Positions 1-6,940 of a stretch of DNA of 43,398 nt are shown piece after piece. The notes beneath the pieces are model-generated. The model saw only the letters and a list, made by a program, of their open reading frames with translations, ran no database searches and was not told where the DNA came from. Numbering within the stretch: the stretch's first letter is position 1; each line of letters begins with the position of its first letter. The stretch covers positions 1 through 43,398 of IMG/VR virus record IMGVR_UViG_3300009408_000011; one strand, given 5' to 3'. A program made the position numbers and the translations under genes. The DNA is from a virus.

Positions 1-66
1 ATATTTCTCAATAGAATGACAAGGATTTAGGTCTAGAATATCTTGTTTTGTTATTAGTTTATCCAT
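1..66 (-). CDS. Partial Ala/Ser/Trp-repeat family protein, fourth copy, cut by window edge
   Basis: Only the first 22 codons lie in the window; the gene reads leftwards off the edge. The start ATG is at 66-64. The protein begins MDKLITKQDILDLNPCHSIE, nearly identical to the starts of the genes at 38461, 39034 and 40635. It is therefore a fourth member of that paralogous family, in the opposite orientation and at the other end of the window. It is preceded by its own sigma-28-like promoter (89-115). Whether it carries the Ala/Ser/Trp repeat cannot be seen. The sequence ending inside a multi-copy gene suggests that assembly stopped at a repeat. Confidence 0.85.
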   Translation of the reverse strand, partial: MDKLITKQDILDLNPCHSIEKY

Positions 67-88
67 ACTAACCTCTCTTTCATTTATC

Positions 89-115
89 TTATCGGCACTT
101 CTCTCGTTTACTTTA
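89..115 (-). promoter_or_regulatory. Sigma-28 (FliA)-type promoter
   Basis: On the minus strand this reads TAAAGTAA, 11 bases, GCCGATAA. The consensus is TAAAGTTT-N11-GCCGATAA, so 14 of 16 positions match, with a perfect -10 element. It lies 23 bases upstream of the edge-truncated paralogue at 66. A further TGAAAG follows the -10 element, as at 9358. Confidence 0.75.
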
Positions 116-143
116 GCGATTTATACGCACAAATCACAAGAAC

Positions 144-764
144 TTACTCATCCCCACTCTCCCACTTACTCTCATCGACTTCGATCTCTTCCCAGCCTTG
201 TACTTGAGCCCCTTTAGTACACTTAAAAAAGTCTTCTTTTGATTTATACCAAGTTATACATGTATGAGCTACTTCATCTATATATCTAATCAGCTTAGGT
301 CGATACATAGTCACGGTCTTTTTAGGTTTCACAATTTTGTATTTAGCGTTAAGTATGTAATCGCTAATACCGCAATCCCGATCAACAGGAAGTTTCCATA
401 CCAATTTCTTCCCGTACTCTCTATCCTCATGAAACACAACAGCTAAAGGACATGCGTCGTCTTTATGGAATACCTTATCCCCAACCTCAGCCTGTTCCAC
501 CATTTCTGTAAATGTTAGGTTGTATTCTTCCACTTCTTTCTCAATGGTATATGTAGTATATCCTGGCATTTCTCTCTCCTTGACTGATACGATGTCGGTA
601 CAATCCTCTTCCCCAATATATCTCCTACCCTCTTTGGTCCAACTAAAGAAGGTAGATCTAATAGGATATTGATCTCTAGTGGACCTAGTAATATCAACCT
701 CCTCACCATTCCTCAAAACTGCAATCTTACCAACGTCATCCGCTGTAAGGTTTAGTTCAGTCAT
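144..764 (-). CDS. Hypothetical early protein, 206 aa
   Basis: It starts at ATG 764 behind a good Shine-Dalgarno (AAGGAG) and overlaps the end of the upstream gene by 8 bases, so it is translationally coupled. The N-terminal 60 residues (beginning LTADDVGKIAVLRNG, with paired charged and aromatic residues) resemble a small beta-rich domain I recall in many phage hypothetical proteins. The middle (about residues 80-140) is a second compact region ending IVKPKK, which also occurs in the gene at 12741 as IVEPKK. No catalytic motif, membrane segment or signal peptide is visible. It is the last complete gene of the leftward operon driven from 3622. The function is unknown. Confidence 0.8.
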   Translation of the reverse strand: MTELNLTADDVGKIAVLRNGEEVDITRSTRDQYPIRSTFFSWTKEGRRYIGEEDCTDIVSVKEREMPGYTTYTIEKEVEEYNLTFTEMVEQAEVGDKVFHKDDACPLAVVFHEDREYGKKLVWKLPVDRDCGISDYILNAKYKIVKPKKTVTMYRPKLIRYIDEVAHTCITWYKSKEDFFKCTKGAQVQGWEEIEVDESKWESGDE

Positions 765-1086
765 ACTTAATCTCCTTAACCGTAATTTCTACTGGCGTGT
801 TGTAGTAATATCCTTGCCTCGCACAGAAGTCTACCATCTCACTATACAAACAATTCTCAACGCTCATATCTTCTAGATGCATATAAACCTTAACCGTAAA
901 CTCAATAGGTTTGGGTACTGGGGTGTACCCATTAAATGCGTTTGCTAAGTCAGGTAGCTGTAAGACAGATTCACGAGCATAAGATACAAGGTATAAAGTA
1001 TCCTCTCTCATATAGTACTTCACACCAATATCAGAAACAATATGCCCGCCTTCTTCCAGGTGTTTTACTAGTTCGCTAAATCTCAT
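757..1086 (-). CDS. Hypothetical protein with SELxKHLEEGG N-terminal motif, 109 aa
   Basis: I chose ATG 1086 rather than the upstream in-frame TTG 1098. The ATG overlaps the previous stop (ATGA) and has GGAG 8 bases upstream. The N-terminus RFSELVKHLEEGG is almost the same as that of the rightward gene at 37170 (KASELMKHLEEGG), although the rest of the two proteins differs. The layout of an amphipathic helix followed by beta strands recalls the DUF2829/Tad2-like small phage domains, but the similarity is weak. It contains no catalytic motif. It is co-transcribed with the genes around it. Confidence 0.8.
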   Translation of the reverse strand: MRFSELVKHLEEGGHIVSDIGVKYYMREDTLYLVSYARESVLQLPDLANAFNGYTPVPKPIEFTVKVYMHLEDMSVENCLYSEMVDFCARQGYYYNTPVEITVKEIKYD

Positions 1087-1322
1087 ATCACTCTCCAATC
1101 CTCAGTCCACCTTTTTAAGGGGTATTTTCTTCTTTGTCTGGTTGACGTACCTATAGATGTTTCCGTGGTCAACCAGGTTTCTATTCCCATATCCATTGGA
1201 CCTCGGGGGTGTAAACTATACCACCTCACCTTAATCTTCACGTAATCCTTGTCTGGTATATGGATAAACTTAACAACCATAGCGGCTATAGTGAGACTGT
1301 CCTTATGTTTGTATAGTACCAT
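1083..1322 (-). CDS. Hypothetical small basic protein, 79 aa
   Basis: The start is ATG 1322, overlapping the stop of the metallopeptidase gene, with a GGGGGG ribosome-binding tract four bases upstream; an in-frame TTG at 1334 is less likely. The predicted product has a beta-rich N-terminal half and a strongly basic C-terminal half (TRQRRKYPLKRW), which could bind nucleic acid or membrane phospholipid. I recognise no family. It sits between a lipoprotein peptidase and the SELxKHLEEGG protein in a tightly overlapping run of genes. Confidence 0.7.
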   Translation of the reverse strand: MVLYKHKDSLTIAAMVVKFIHIPDKDYVKIKVRWYSLHPRGPMDMGIETWLTTETSIGTSTRQRRKYPLKRWTEDWRVI

Positions 1323-1816
1323 TAGTCCCCCCAATCTTCCATGTATTCTTTACGGAAACATGATTCGTGCAACTTCTCAGTAGGTCCAAACGCTTGCGAC
1401 CTAACTCCCCTAATCTTACCTTGACAGATAGTCTTATGATAAGCTCTCATCTCTATAACATCATGGATCGTAAACTTCTTAGGGAACACTCTACTCCCCA
1501 TAACAGTGGTCACATTATCGTGAGGTAGGTCTAGTGCGCAATGCCCTAACTCATGGTACACTAGGAACTGAATCTGTCCATCAGTGAACCTAGTAGTAGA
1601 GTAGGGGTTTAGGATACTTACCTTAGCATCTGGCATACATCTTCCATGTAGAGATTGGTCGATCGTCCTCTCCACGTAGATCTCAGACTTGGTAGCATAG
1701 GGGAAGTCCTTGTAGAACTCAATAGCGTACTTAGCTACCTTGACCTTGAAGTCTGTATCGTATACACGGCTTGTTGTTACGCATCCTAGTAGTAATAATA
1801 GTAGTAATACTTTCAT
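1322..1816 (-). CDS. Lipoprotein zinc metallopeptidase (HExxHxxxxxxH)
   Basis: The N-terminus MKVLLLLLLLGC is a short type II signal peptide with a lipobox ending at Cys12, so the product should be lipid-anchored in the envelope. At about residues 88-100 it has HELGHCALDLPH. This is a metzincin-style HExxHxxxxxxH zinc site in which the third ligand is His, and a VMGS turn follows shortly after. Sequence outside the motif does not match a peptidase family I can name. It starts at ATG 1816, overlapping the upstream gene by four bases. Together with the RlpA-like gene at 2645 and a two-TM peptide it may act in envelope breakdown or modification. An anchored peptidase in an early phage operon is unusual. 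Confidence 0.8.
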   Translation of the reverse strand: MKVLLLLLLLGCVTTSRVYDTDFKVKVAKYAIEFYKDFPYATKSEIYVERTIDQSLHGRCMPDAKVSILNPYSTTRFTDGQIQFLVYHELGHCALDLPHDNVTTVMGSRVFPKKFTIHDVIEMRAYHKTICQGKIRGVRSQAFGPTEKLHESCFRKEYMEDWGD

Positions 1817-2283
1817 CTCTCATCCTTTAGTTTGAAGTTACGGGTTGCTCTTTTGTTATGCTCTCTTCTGTTTGCTTTAACTAATTCTTTAGCATTATAT
1901 TTAAGTGTAGCTACATCCATCTCAGTGACTTCACACTTAACTACCCCCATCTGGAAACTTTGTATCAGATCACACTTAGTTACAAAGTATATCTTCTTAT
2001 CACCTTCCGATATCGCTATCGTATAGTAGTAAGGTCCTCCAGCATTCTCAGTAGCTACTATCTTACCTGTCCTACCCCCACATATTTTAAAATCGCTTAC
2101 ATAGAACTTACGTCCATCCGGGAATTTAACGCAAGATAGACTAGTATCTGACCTATACTCTATCTTACCCATTCGACATAATGTTAGGAAGGGTAGAATC
2201 TTGACCCTATCACCTACTTTGTACTTAGATTCCACTTTATTACCTCGTATTTGGTTAAGTTTCTCTTTAATAAACCTGAACAT
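1813..2283 (-). CDS. Hypothetical protein with KOW/SH3-like segment, 156 aa
   Basis: The product is basic. Residues about 20-50 contain YKVGDRVKILPFL, typical of small SH3 or KOW-like barrels, followed by a second beta-rich region. The C-terminal 25 residues are very basic (KANRREHNKRATRNFK). It starts at ATG 2283 and overlaps the preceding RlpA-like gene by about 70 bases and the following lipoprotein gene by four. RNA or ribosome binding is possible from the fold type but not demonstrated. There are no signal peptide or membrane segments. Confidence 0.75.
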   Translation of the reverse strand: MFRFIKEKLNQIRGNKVESKYKVGDRVKILPFLTLCRMGKIEYRSDTSLSCVKFPDGRKFYVSDFKICGGRTGKIVATENAGGPYYYTIAISEGDKKIYFVTKCDLIQSFQMGVVKCEVTEMDVATLKYNAKELVKANRREHNKRATRNFKLKDER

Positions 2284-2645
2284 ACTATCACCTTTCCAGA
2301 CCAGTGTTTCGAATCCTTACCTCCTAGTAACCTAACAGCTGATGGAGTTAGGTCGAACCCCCTCTTTCTGATGAATCGAGGTGATCCTTTGTCATTTGCT
2401 CTGATAAACCTACATATACCACCCCCTATATTCACAGGGACCACCACAGGATGCATTCTTAGCCTCGTAGGAGCGAATACAGCCATTGTAGGTAGATTGG
2501 GGTCAAATACTTCCCCCGAAGCCGTTACAGCACCCTTAGAGCAGCTCCTAGGTTTACCAATGTCCCCACACATCAACTCCCCGTGTCCATACGTGGTTGA
2601 ATGTAAACCAGATGCTATCATTATGTACATGATTATAACATCCAT
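2214..2645 (-). CDS. RlpA-like double-psi beta-barrel protein, probably exported
   Basis: The start is ATG 2645, preceded by GGTGGGG and overlapping the upstream two-TM gene; ATG 2690 has no proper ribosome-binding site. The first 16 residues are hydrophobic and look like a signal peptide. The body matches the RlpA/DPBB layout: TASGEVFDPN near residue 40, a strand ending VVVPV, then RANDKGSPRF followed by FDLTPSAVRLLG. These correspond to the RlpA TANGExF, NDRGPF and DLSxAAA segments. RlpA proteins are lytic transglycosylases that cleave denuded glycan. A Glu-Asp type catalytic pair is plausible here but not proved. Next to a holin-like peptide, it is the best endolysin candidate in the window. 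Confidence 0.7.
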   Translation of the reverse strand: MDVIIMYIMIASGLHSTTYGHGELMCGDIGKPRSCSKGAVTASGEVFDPNLPTMAVFAPTRLRMHPVVVPVNIGGGICRFIRANDKGSPRFIRKRGFDLTPSAVRLLGGKDSKHWSGKVIVCSGLLKRNLTKYEVIKWNLSTK

Positions 2646-2794
2646 ATCCCCACCATAATCTGTACAAATAGAGATATAATTGACATACATCCTATAAACA
2701 TAAGAGTCTTGTTGATGATACCTCTTTTATGTAGGTAGTACTGTGCGTAGGATATCAATATGGTAGTTAGTATGATTTTAGTTAGTATTTCCAT
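2633..2794 (-). CDS. Small two-TM membrane protein (holin-like), 53 aa
   Basis: This ORF starts at ATG 2794, with GGATGTTGAG upstream, and ends TAA at 2635-2633, overlapping the RlpA-like start. It encodes two hydrophobic segments (about residues 4-20 and 31-52) separated by a basic turn HKRGIINK. This is the topology of class II holins and of other small phage membrane peptides. Its coupling to the RlpA-like gene supports a lysis or envelope role. There is no sequence family I can name. Confidence 0.6.
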   Translation of the reverse strand: MEILTKIILTTILISYAQYYLHKRGIINKTLMFIGCMSIISLFVQIMVGIWML

Positions 2795-2795
2795 C

Positions 2796-2978
2796 TCAAC
2801 ATCCTTCCAGTGATACGTACTTATCCAACTCTACAATATTTATATCAAAGGAGTGGTAGCTATCAGGCTCCTCTCCCCTAGCTTTGATAATAGCGTCGTT
2901 AGCTTTAAGGAGTGTGGAATATATCCCAACCACACCTTGCATATACACCCCCTGCCTGTAAACCATATATACTTTCAT
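2796..2978 (-). CDS. Hypothetical 60-aa protein
   Basis: It starts at ATG 2978 with GGGAGG nine bases upstream. The sequence starts MKVYMVYRQG and continues GIYSTLLKANDAI. This is a strand, loop and helix pattern that I recall in small phage proteins of the type sometimes grouped as DUF7336 (MKVYLVY...VFSSLEKAEEAI). It has no membrane segment or catalytic motif. It lies between the metallophosphoesterase and the membrane peptide in the operon started at 3622. Confidence 0.7.
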   Translation of the reverse strand: MKVYMVYRQGVYMQGVVGIYSTLLKANDAIIKARGEEPDSYHSFDINIVELDKYVSLEGC

Positions 2979-2979
2979 C

Positions 2980-3564
2980 TCAACCTCCCTTAAGGTTATG
3001 TTTAATTTCTCTTATGGCTATATACTTCTCTATTGTTTTTATTGGGATGGGTGTACAATCCCAAGCATCGCACCCTACATGTATTTGGTTCTCGTTAAAT
3101 CTAACGGTACTATGGGTGTGACCATGTATATGGTACTGACCTCTATCCACGTCCATTCTATCTAAGTGTTTAGGACGTCTCCTTTGTACGTACTTAGCCC
3201 ACAGACCTTTTACCAGCTTATACTTAAGGGGGTAATGTTTTATCGAAACCTTATGGCCGGCTATGGTCATTGACATCTCCCTTACCATTAAATCGAAACC
3301 CTTTGGTGTTATATTGCCTTTATCATGGTTACCTTGAACAAGAATCTTTGTACCATTAAGTCGGTTAAGTATCTCAGTTCTCTTGGAGGAGTTTCCGAAA
3401 CAAAAGTCCCCTACCACAATAACCGTATCATCTACGGATACTACCTGGTTCCATCTAAGTATTAGTCCCTCGTTCATGCCTTCTACAGTATTAAAAGGCC
3501 GTTTACAGAACTCTAGTATACTAGTGTGATGGAAATGATTATCTGATGTGAAAAATATAGCCAT
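2980..3564 (-). CDS. Calcineurin-like metallophosphoesterase
   Basis: The classical motifs occur in order: SDNHFHH near the N-terminus (D-x-H), GDFCFG at about residue 53, GNHDK at about residue 80, a His in IKHYP, and HGHTH at about residue 148. Together they build a dimetal site. The 194-aa length fits stand-alone phage phosphoesterases that hydrolyse phosphodiester or phosphomonoester bonds. The physiological substrate is unknown; host signalling nucleotides and nucleic-acid ends are both possible. It is the first gene after the sigma-28-type promoter at 3622, starting at ATG 3564 with AAGGAGAG upstream. Confidence 0.9.
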   Translation of the reverse strand: MAIFFTSDNHFHHTSILEFCKRPFNTVEGMNEGLILRWNQVVSVDDTVIVVGDFCFGNSSKRTEILNRLNGTKILVQGNHDKGNITPKGFDLMVREMSMTIAGHKVSIKHYPLKYKLVKGLWAKYVQRRRPKHLDRMDVDRGQYHIHGHTHSTVRFNENQIHVGCDAWDCTPIPIKTIEKYIAIREIKHNLKGG

Positions 3565-3595
3565 TTCTCTCTCCTTTAGTTAATTGTTAACTTAC

Positions 3596-3622
3596 TTATC
3601 GGTCGCTATTTAGAAAACTTTA
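3596..3622 (-). promoter_or_regulatory. Sigma-28 (FliA)-type promoter
   Basis: On the minus strand this reads TAAAGTTT, 11 bases, ACCGATAA: 15 of 16 consensus positions with exact spacing. It lies in the 66-base gap between the DNA polymerase stop (3631) and the metallophosphoesterase start (3564), so it should drive 3564 to 144. No good sigma-70 hexamers overlap it. Confidence 0.8.
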
Positions 3623-3630
3623 GCTATTTC

Positions 3631-4572
3631 TTAGTGAGCGTCGAAATAATCTTTCCCAGACACAAACCCTACCCTGATATCAACATCCCACCCTAATTGC
3701 TTGTTCACATGGTCTGTAGCTAGCTTAAGTGCCTTCTTGGTCTCATCTACCTTGTCTTTAGGTATGGAGTAGACCGCTTCGTCGTGCAAAATACAGTGAT
3801 GTTTAGCCCAAGGAGCTAGTTTATAGAAGGTTATTGCAATAAGATCCATCACTCCACTTGTACTACTTTGAATGAAGTAGTTCAATGTCTTAGGGAGACT
3901 GGGGAATAACCTAAACCCAAACACGTTAGTTATATACCCCTGAGATTTATTCTGCAACTTTAGTCTCTCACCCAACTTACGTACATCTGGGTATAATGAA
4001 TACCAGTAAGCTCTGTGGAAGGCCTTAGCATCCTCTAACCTCAACTTCAATCCTGAGTCAGCTGCCGTGTCCACCATCTTCTGTGCTCCCATCCCGTACC
4101 CAATACCGAGTACTAGGGGCTTGTGGAACTTCCTTATAGCTTTAACATCTGGATCACTCTTGATAACTTCCTTGTCGATAACCCACTGCTCAGAGAAGGA
4201 TACTCCACCCCACTTACGATGATAAGCCTCTTCCATAACATCTTGACCTACTGGAGATACTGAAGCTGAAGTAAGGTAGATGTCGTCAGTCATTAGGATC
4301 TTGTCTTCGTAATAAGGCTCCTTACCAACTCCACCAAAAGCACAGTAAGTAAATCTCCTGTCCTTCGAGAAGTGTGATATGATACTAGGCTCAGCTGCTG
4401 AAATATCGGAGGATACTATAAGCTCCCCTTCATCTGCCACCAAACTTCTCATTAATGACTCGTCTCTTCTACTTAGGCCTTGAGCATTAATCTTAGCCTC
4501 TTTCTCCTGCACCCCCCGAGAGTCTTCCTGTTTTGGTTCCTGTAGCTTGCATACCAACATGCCATCTCCCAT
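3631..4572 (-). CDS. DNA polymerase family A, C-terminal (polymerase) part, in a shifted frame
   Basis: This frame carries the palm and fingers: motif A at about residue 56 (SSDISAAEPSI), a motif B region (HKPLVLGIGYGMGA) and motif C HDE in CILHDEAVYSIP. It lacks a proper start: its formal ATG at 4572 lies inside the upstream frame and has no convincing ribosome-binding site. The conserved reading joins the upstream ORF at the C6/G6 run (4512-4517). Removing one G gives a continuous protein through TGRLSGV-QEKEAKINAQGL. It is either expressed by frameshifting, made as a separate subunit, or split by a homopolymer error. Confidence 0.85.
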   Translation of the reverse strand: MGDGMLVCKLQEPKQEDSRGVQEKEAKINAQGLSRRDESLMRSLVADEGELIVSSDISAAEPSIISHFSKDRRFTYCAFGGVGKEPYYEDKILMTDDIYLTSASVSPVGQDVMEEAYHRKWGGVSFSEQWVIDKEVIKSDPDVKAIRKFHKPLVLGIGYGMGAQKMVDTAADSGLKLRLEDAKAFHRAYWYSLYPDVRKLGERLKLQNKSQGYITNVFGFRLFPSLPKTLNYFIQSSTSGVMDLIAITFYKLAPWAKHHCILHDEAVYSIPKDKVDETKKALKLATDHVNKQLGWDVDIRVGFVSGKDYFDAH

Positions 4573-5686
4573 CTCTCTTAGTTAATTCTAGTAAACTCTC
4601 TGCCTGCTTCTTTCTAATCCTTATAGATCCTCTGTCTTGAAGAATCTTCCCTGACTTATGCCATGCTGCGAGGTGTCCCTTCTTAAAACTCGGGTTACCT
4701 CCACCATTACCGTTCTTATCAGGTTTAGTAAGGAAAGGGGTCTTAATCCCTAATATCCCGTTGTACAGAAGGAATAGATCTTTAGTACTCCCAATATTGA
4801 ACTCACATATCTTCTCTCTGTCACCAAAAGGTAGTCCTTGTTCAATCTTCTGTCTTCTACTCTCCCTACCTCTTTCGGTTTTTACATTAGGATCATTGAT
4901 ATAGGCGTCTTGCTTTATATTAATAGCCTTAGTAATATCTACTTTATGTACATGGAGGAAATCACTCTTCATCTTCTCCAACTGTAACTCCGCCTCTTGT
5001 ACACATTGCTGTAATAGGTCTCTATCTACCTTGACTCCTCCAATGAACCCCTCTACAAGCTGCTCACACCGTCCTCTGTACAGTTGATGATCAGTTATAT
5101 ACCCAGTGTACCCATCCTTCTTAAACTGCTCAATCAGCTCTTCATACAGCCTTAACGTGTTCTCAGTATCACCGCAGTTGTACCTCTTCATCACATCTTC
5201 TGGCAGATCTTTAATGTGAGCACCGAACTTAGTATTCATACCTATATTCTCTCTTACCCAGCTCTCTGCTTCTGCCTTGTGATTGTGATACTTCTCATCC
5301 AACCACCTACTACAGCAAGCCACGAGGCTGAGACCTTCCTTAGTCTCACCCCCTTGCTTCTTGTATCGTTTCTTGTATAGCTTCTGCTCTGATCCTGCAT
5401 CTCCTACTTGACAAAGACGCATTGTACACCAAATCTCCTTAAACTTAATGTCTGGGTACTGTGAGGCTAGTACACCCGTTTCGTATTGAAGTCCGTGTAC
5501 AATAATCCTAACATCCCTCTTGGATAGAGCACGTAATGCATCTCCAACATCCTCATGACCCTTAACATGTTTACTGACCATCTCTCCTAAGTCATCTCTC
5601 CAGGATATAGCCACATCAGTTACCCTAAAGTCTTCATGCCAGTAGTCCAAGCCAGATGCTTCAAAATCTATTGACACATCTCTCAT
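4493..5686 (-). CDS. DNA polymerase family A, N-terminal (3'-5' exonuclease and thumb) part
   Basis: It starts at ATG 5686 behind AAGGAGGGG. It begins VSIDFEASGLDYW, the DxE exonuclease I motif, and continues with a VHGLQYETGVLASQ-type Exo II and a YNCGDTENTLRLYEEL Exo III region. It then runs through the thumb to the family A motif 1 segment ATGTKTGRLS. There it runs into a stop after GGAGERG, because the polymerase domain continues in another frame (3631-4572). It is the replicative polymerase of the phage, next to its RecA-like ATPase, exonuclease, helicase and primase. Confidence 0.88.
   Translation of the reverse strand: MRDVSIDFEASGLDYWHEDFRVTDVAISWRDDLGEMVSKHVKGHEDVGDALRALSKRDVRIIVHGLQYETGVLASQYPDIKFKEIWCTMRLCQVGDAGSEQKLYKKRYKKQGGETKEGLSLVACCSRWLDEKYHNHKAEAESWVRENIGMNTKFGAHIKDLPEDVMKRYNCGDTENTLRLYEELIEQFKKDGYTGYITDHQLYRGRCEQLVEGFIGGVKVDRDLLQQCVQEAELQLEKMKSDFLHVHKVDITKAINIKQDAYINDPNVKTERGRESRRQKIEQGLPFGDREKICEFNIGSTKDLFLLYNGILGIKTPFLTKPDKNGNGGGNPSFKKGHLAAWHKSGKILQDRGSIRIRKKQAESLLELTKRDGRWHVGMQATGTKTGRLSGGAGERG
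4512..4517 (-). other. Homopolymer at the DNA polymerase frame change
   Basis: A run of six G (minus strand) lies exactly where the two polymerase frames overlap. Losing one G (or a +1 ribosomal shift) restores a single family A polymerase of roughly 680 aa. The codon context CTC TCG GGG GGT has no classical -1 slippery heptamer for this direction. Confidence 0.7.
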
Positions 5687-5687
5687 A

Positions 5688-6530
5688 TTACCCCTCCTTA
5701 ATCTTAATCAACTCGCTTAAATCAGCCTTCATTAGTTTAGGTAACTCCCCTGAACTAAGTCTACAGCTGAAGTTTGAGGTCTTCTTAACGATCCCGTTCA
5801 CATCCTTAGAAACCTTAGTAGATACAACCCGTGAGTCAAATACCCGGATAGTTTCCTTTTTACCTGTGTCAGGATCATCTCTGACTAAAGGAGTTACTAC
5901 TACCCTATCTCCGAATTTCTGTAAAACACTCTCAGCTAGTCCATATGTACCTAGTTGTGGGATACATCCTAACAATGCCCCCTCTTCGTCCGTATCACCT
6001 ACAGTCAAGATACAGGTCACAATAATATGAATGCCTGTCTTAGATCGAATGTTCTGTAAGGAGTTCATTAAACCACTAGCTATCCTCTTGGTTGCTGGAG
6101 TTAGCTTAAACCCATCTACCTTACCTTGTGAAGTTAGGCACATCTTCTTAAGTTCCTTACTGTCACTGATACACATATCCATCTCAGTTAATCCGTCAAG
6201 TACAATAGCCCCGAAACCTTGATCTTTAAGACCCTGGGGGTCAGATAGGATAGCTCTAAGTCGGCTTAACGTCTCATCAGGGTCTAAACTCTTTTTACCA
6301 TCACTATCTAAGCAGTAAGGTATGATGTTGTCACTACCCTCTTTCTTACTGGAGTCGATACCGTGTCTCTCCCCCACAAAATGTAGAAAGAGTGTTTTAA
6401 CTCCTAAGGTACCAATCGCATGAGATTTACCCGCTCCACTCGGCCCTAATACACAACAAAACAAACTGTTACCTGACTTGTCTGCTGCCTCTTGTTTCTT
6501 TGACTCAGTTAATAGTTCTGCTAAACTCAT
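5688..6530 (-). CDS. RecA-like P-loop ATPase (Sak4/AAA_24 type)
   Basis: Walker A GPSGAGKSHAIGT lies at about residues 28-40 and Walker B is FGAIVLDGLTEMD at about residue 108. Next comes a long helical region, then a strand ending IIVTCILT, as in RecA-fold sensor regions. The 280-aa length and position beside the polymerase match phage Sak4-type single-strand annealing/recombination ATPases. It probably binds ssDNA with the OB-like protein at 11405 during replication and recombination. It starts at ATG 6530 overlapping the upstream small ORF's stop. Confidence 0.8.
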   Translation of the reverse strand: MSLAELLTESKKQEAADKSGNSLFCCVLGPSGAGKSHAIGTLGVKTLFLHFVGERHGIDSSKKEGSDNIIPYCLDSDGKKSLDPDETLSRLRAILSDPQGLKDQGFGAIVLDGLTEMDMCISDSKELKKMCLTSQGKVDGFKLTPATKRIASGLMNSLQNIRSKTGIHIIVTCILTVGDTDEEGALLGCIPQLGTYGLAESVLQKFGDRVVVTPLVRDDPDTGKKETIRVFDSRVVSTKVSKDVNGIVKKTSNFSCRLSSGELPKLMKADLSELIKIKEG

Positions 6531-6679
6531 TTTGCTCTCCTTAGTTTTTCTTTAGTTAAGTCTGACATTTCTTGCTGTAGCATTTCTATTCGGTAGTATA
6601 GGGACTCAATCTTAGCAGCCAACGACAGGCATTCAGAAAATATATAATCCCTTCTATCCTCTAGCTCTTCGTCTGTCAT
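6527..6679 (-). CDS. Small coiled-coil protein, 50 aa (copy 1 of a tandem duplication)
   Basis: It starts at ATG 6679, overlapping the stop of the 23-aa ORF upstream (TATGA), and ends overlapping the ATPase start. It is rich in Glu, Leu, Arg and Gln with heptad-like spacing (IESLYYRIEMLQQEMSDL), so it probably forms a coiled coil. The same MTD start and IExLQQE segment occur in the ORF at 6892. The two come from a roughly 213-bp tandem duplication that also copied the upstream gene's 3' end. No known function. Confidence 0.65.
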   Translation of the reverse strand: MTDEELEDRRDYIFSECLSLAAKIESLYYRIEMLQQEMSDLTKEKLRRAK

Positions 6680-6727
6680 ACTGACCTCAACAAGTTATTC
6701 TTCTGTTTCTTGGTTCTCTTTTCAGCT
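6672..6727. repeat. 56-bp direct repeat, copy 1
   Basis: Identical over 56 bases to 6885-6940. It holds the last codons of the exonuclease gene (KRTKKQKNNLLRSV and stop) plus the ATG of the next small gene. It marks one edge of a 213-bp tandem duplication. Confidence 0.95.
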
Positions 6728-6747
6728 AGTAGTTCTTGTAATCCCAT
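6676..6747 (-). CDS. 23-aa coupling peptide made from a duplicated exonuclease tail
   Basis: It starts at ATG 6747 behind a strong AAGGAGAG. It encodes MGLQELLAEKRTKKQ and then the same NNLLRSV stop as the exonuclease at 6889. It therefore looks like a leftover of the duplicated 3' end that gained its own ribosome-binding site. Its stop overlaps the next start (ATGA style), so its most likely value is to bring ribosomes to the gene at 6679. The peptide itself may have no function. Confidence 0.5.
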   Translation of the reverse strand: MGLQELLAEKRTKKQKNNLLRSV

Positions 6748-6892
6748 TTTCTCTCCTTAATGTTCTTCGATTAATCTCATCGGCCTCTTGTTGTAATTCT
6801 TCTATTGACTCATAAATCTCTTCGATCCTATCCCGTAGGGCCTCACAGCGGTTATCAATCTCGTCTAATCTACGTTCGTCCCTATCTGTCAT
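6722..6892 (-). CDS. Small coiled-coil protein, 56 aa (copy 2)
   Basis: It starts at ATG 6892, overlapping the exonuclease stop in the same TATGA arrangement as its paralogue at 6679. The heptad-like stretch RDRIEEIYESIEELQQEADE predicts a parallel or antiparallel coiled coil. Its last 17 codons overlap the 23-aa ORF in another frame. The family is unknown; it is probably an accessory to the neighbouring replication proteins. Confidence 0.6.
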   Translation of the reverse strand: MTDRDERRLDEIDNRCEALRDRIEEIYESIEELQQEADEINRRTLRRENGITRTTS

Positions 6893-6940
6893 ACTGACCT
6901 CAACAAGTTATTCTTCTGTTTCTTGGTTCTCTTTTCAGCT
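6885..6940. repeat. 56-bp direct repeat, copy 2
   Basis: Identical to 6672-6727, offset by 213 bases. This copy is the genuine 3' end of the exonuclease gene. Confidence 0.95.

Noticed and set aside
6771-6800. Possible further sigma-28 site containing GCCGATGA on the minus strand
   Set aside because: It lies inside a coding ORF and no TAAAGTTT-like element occurs at 11 bases.
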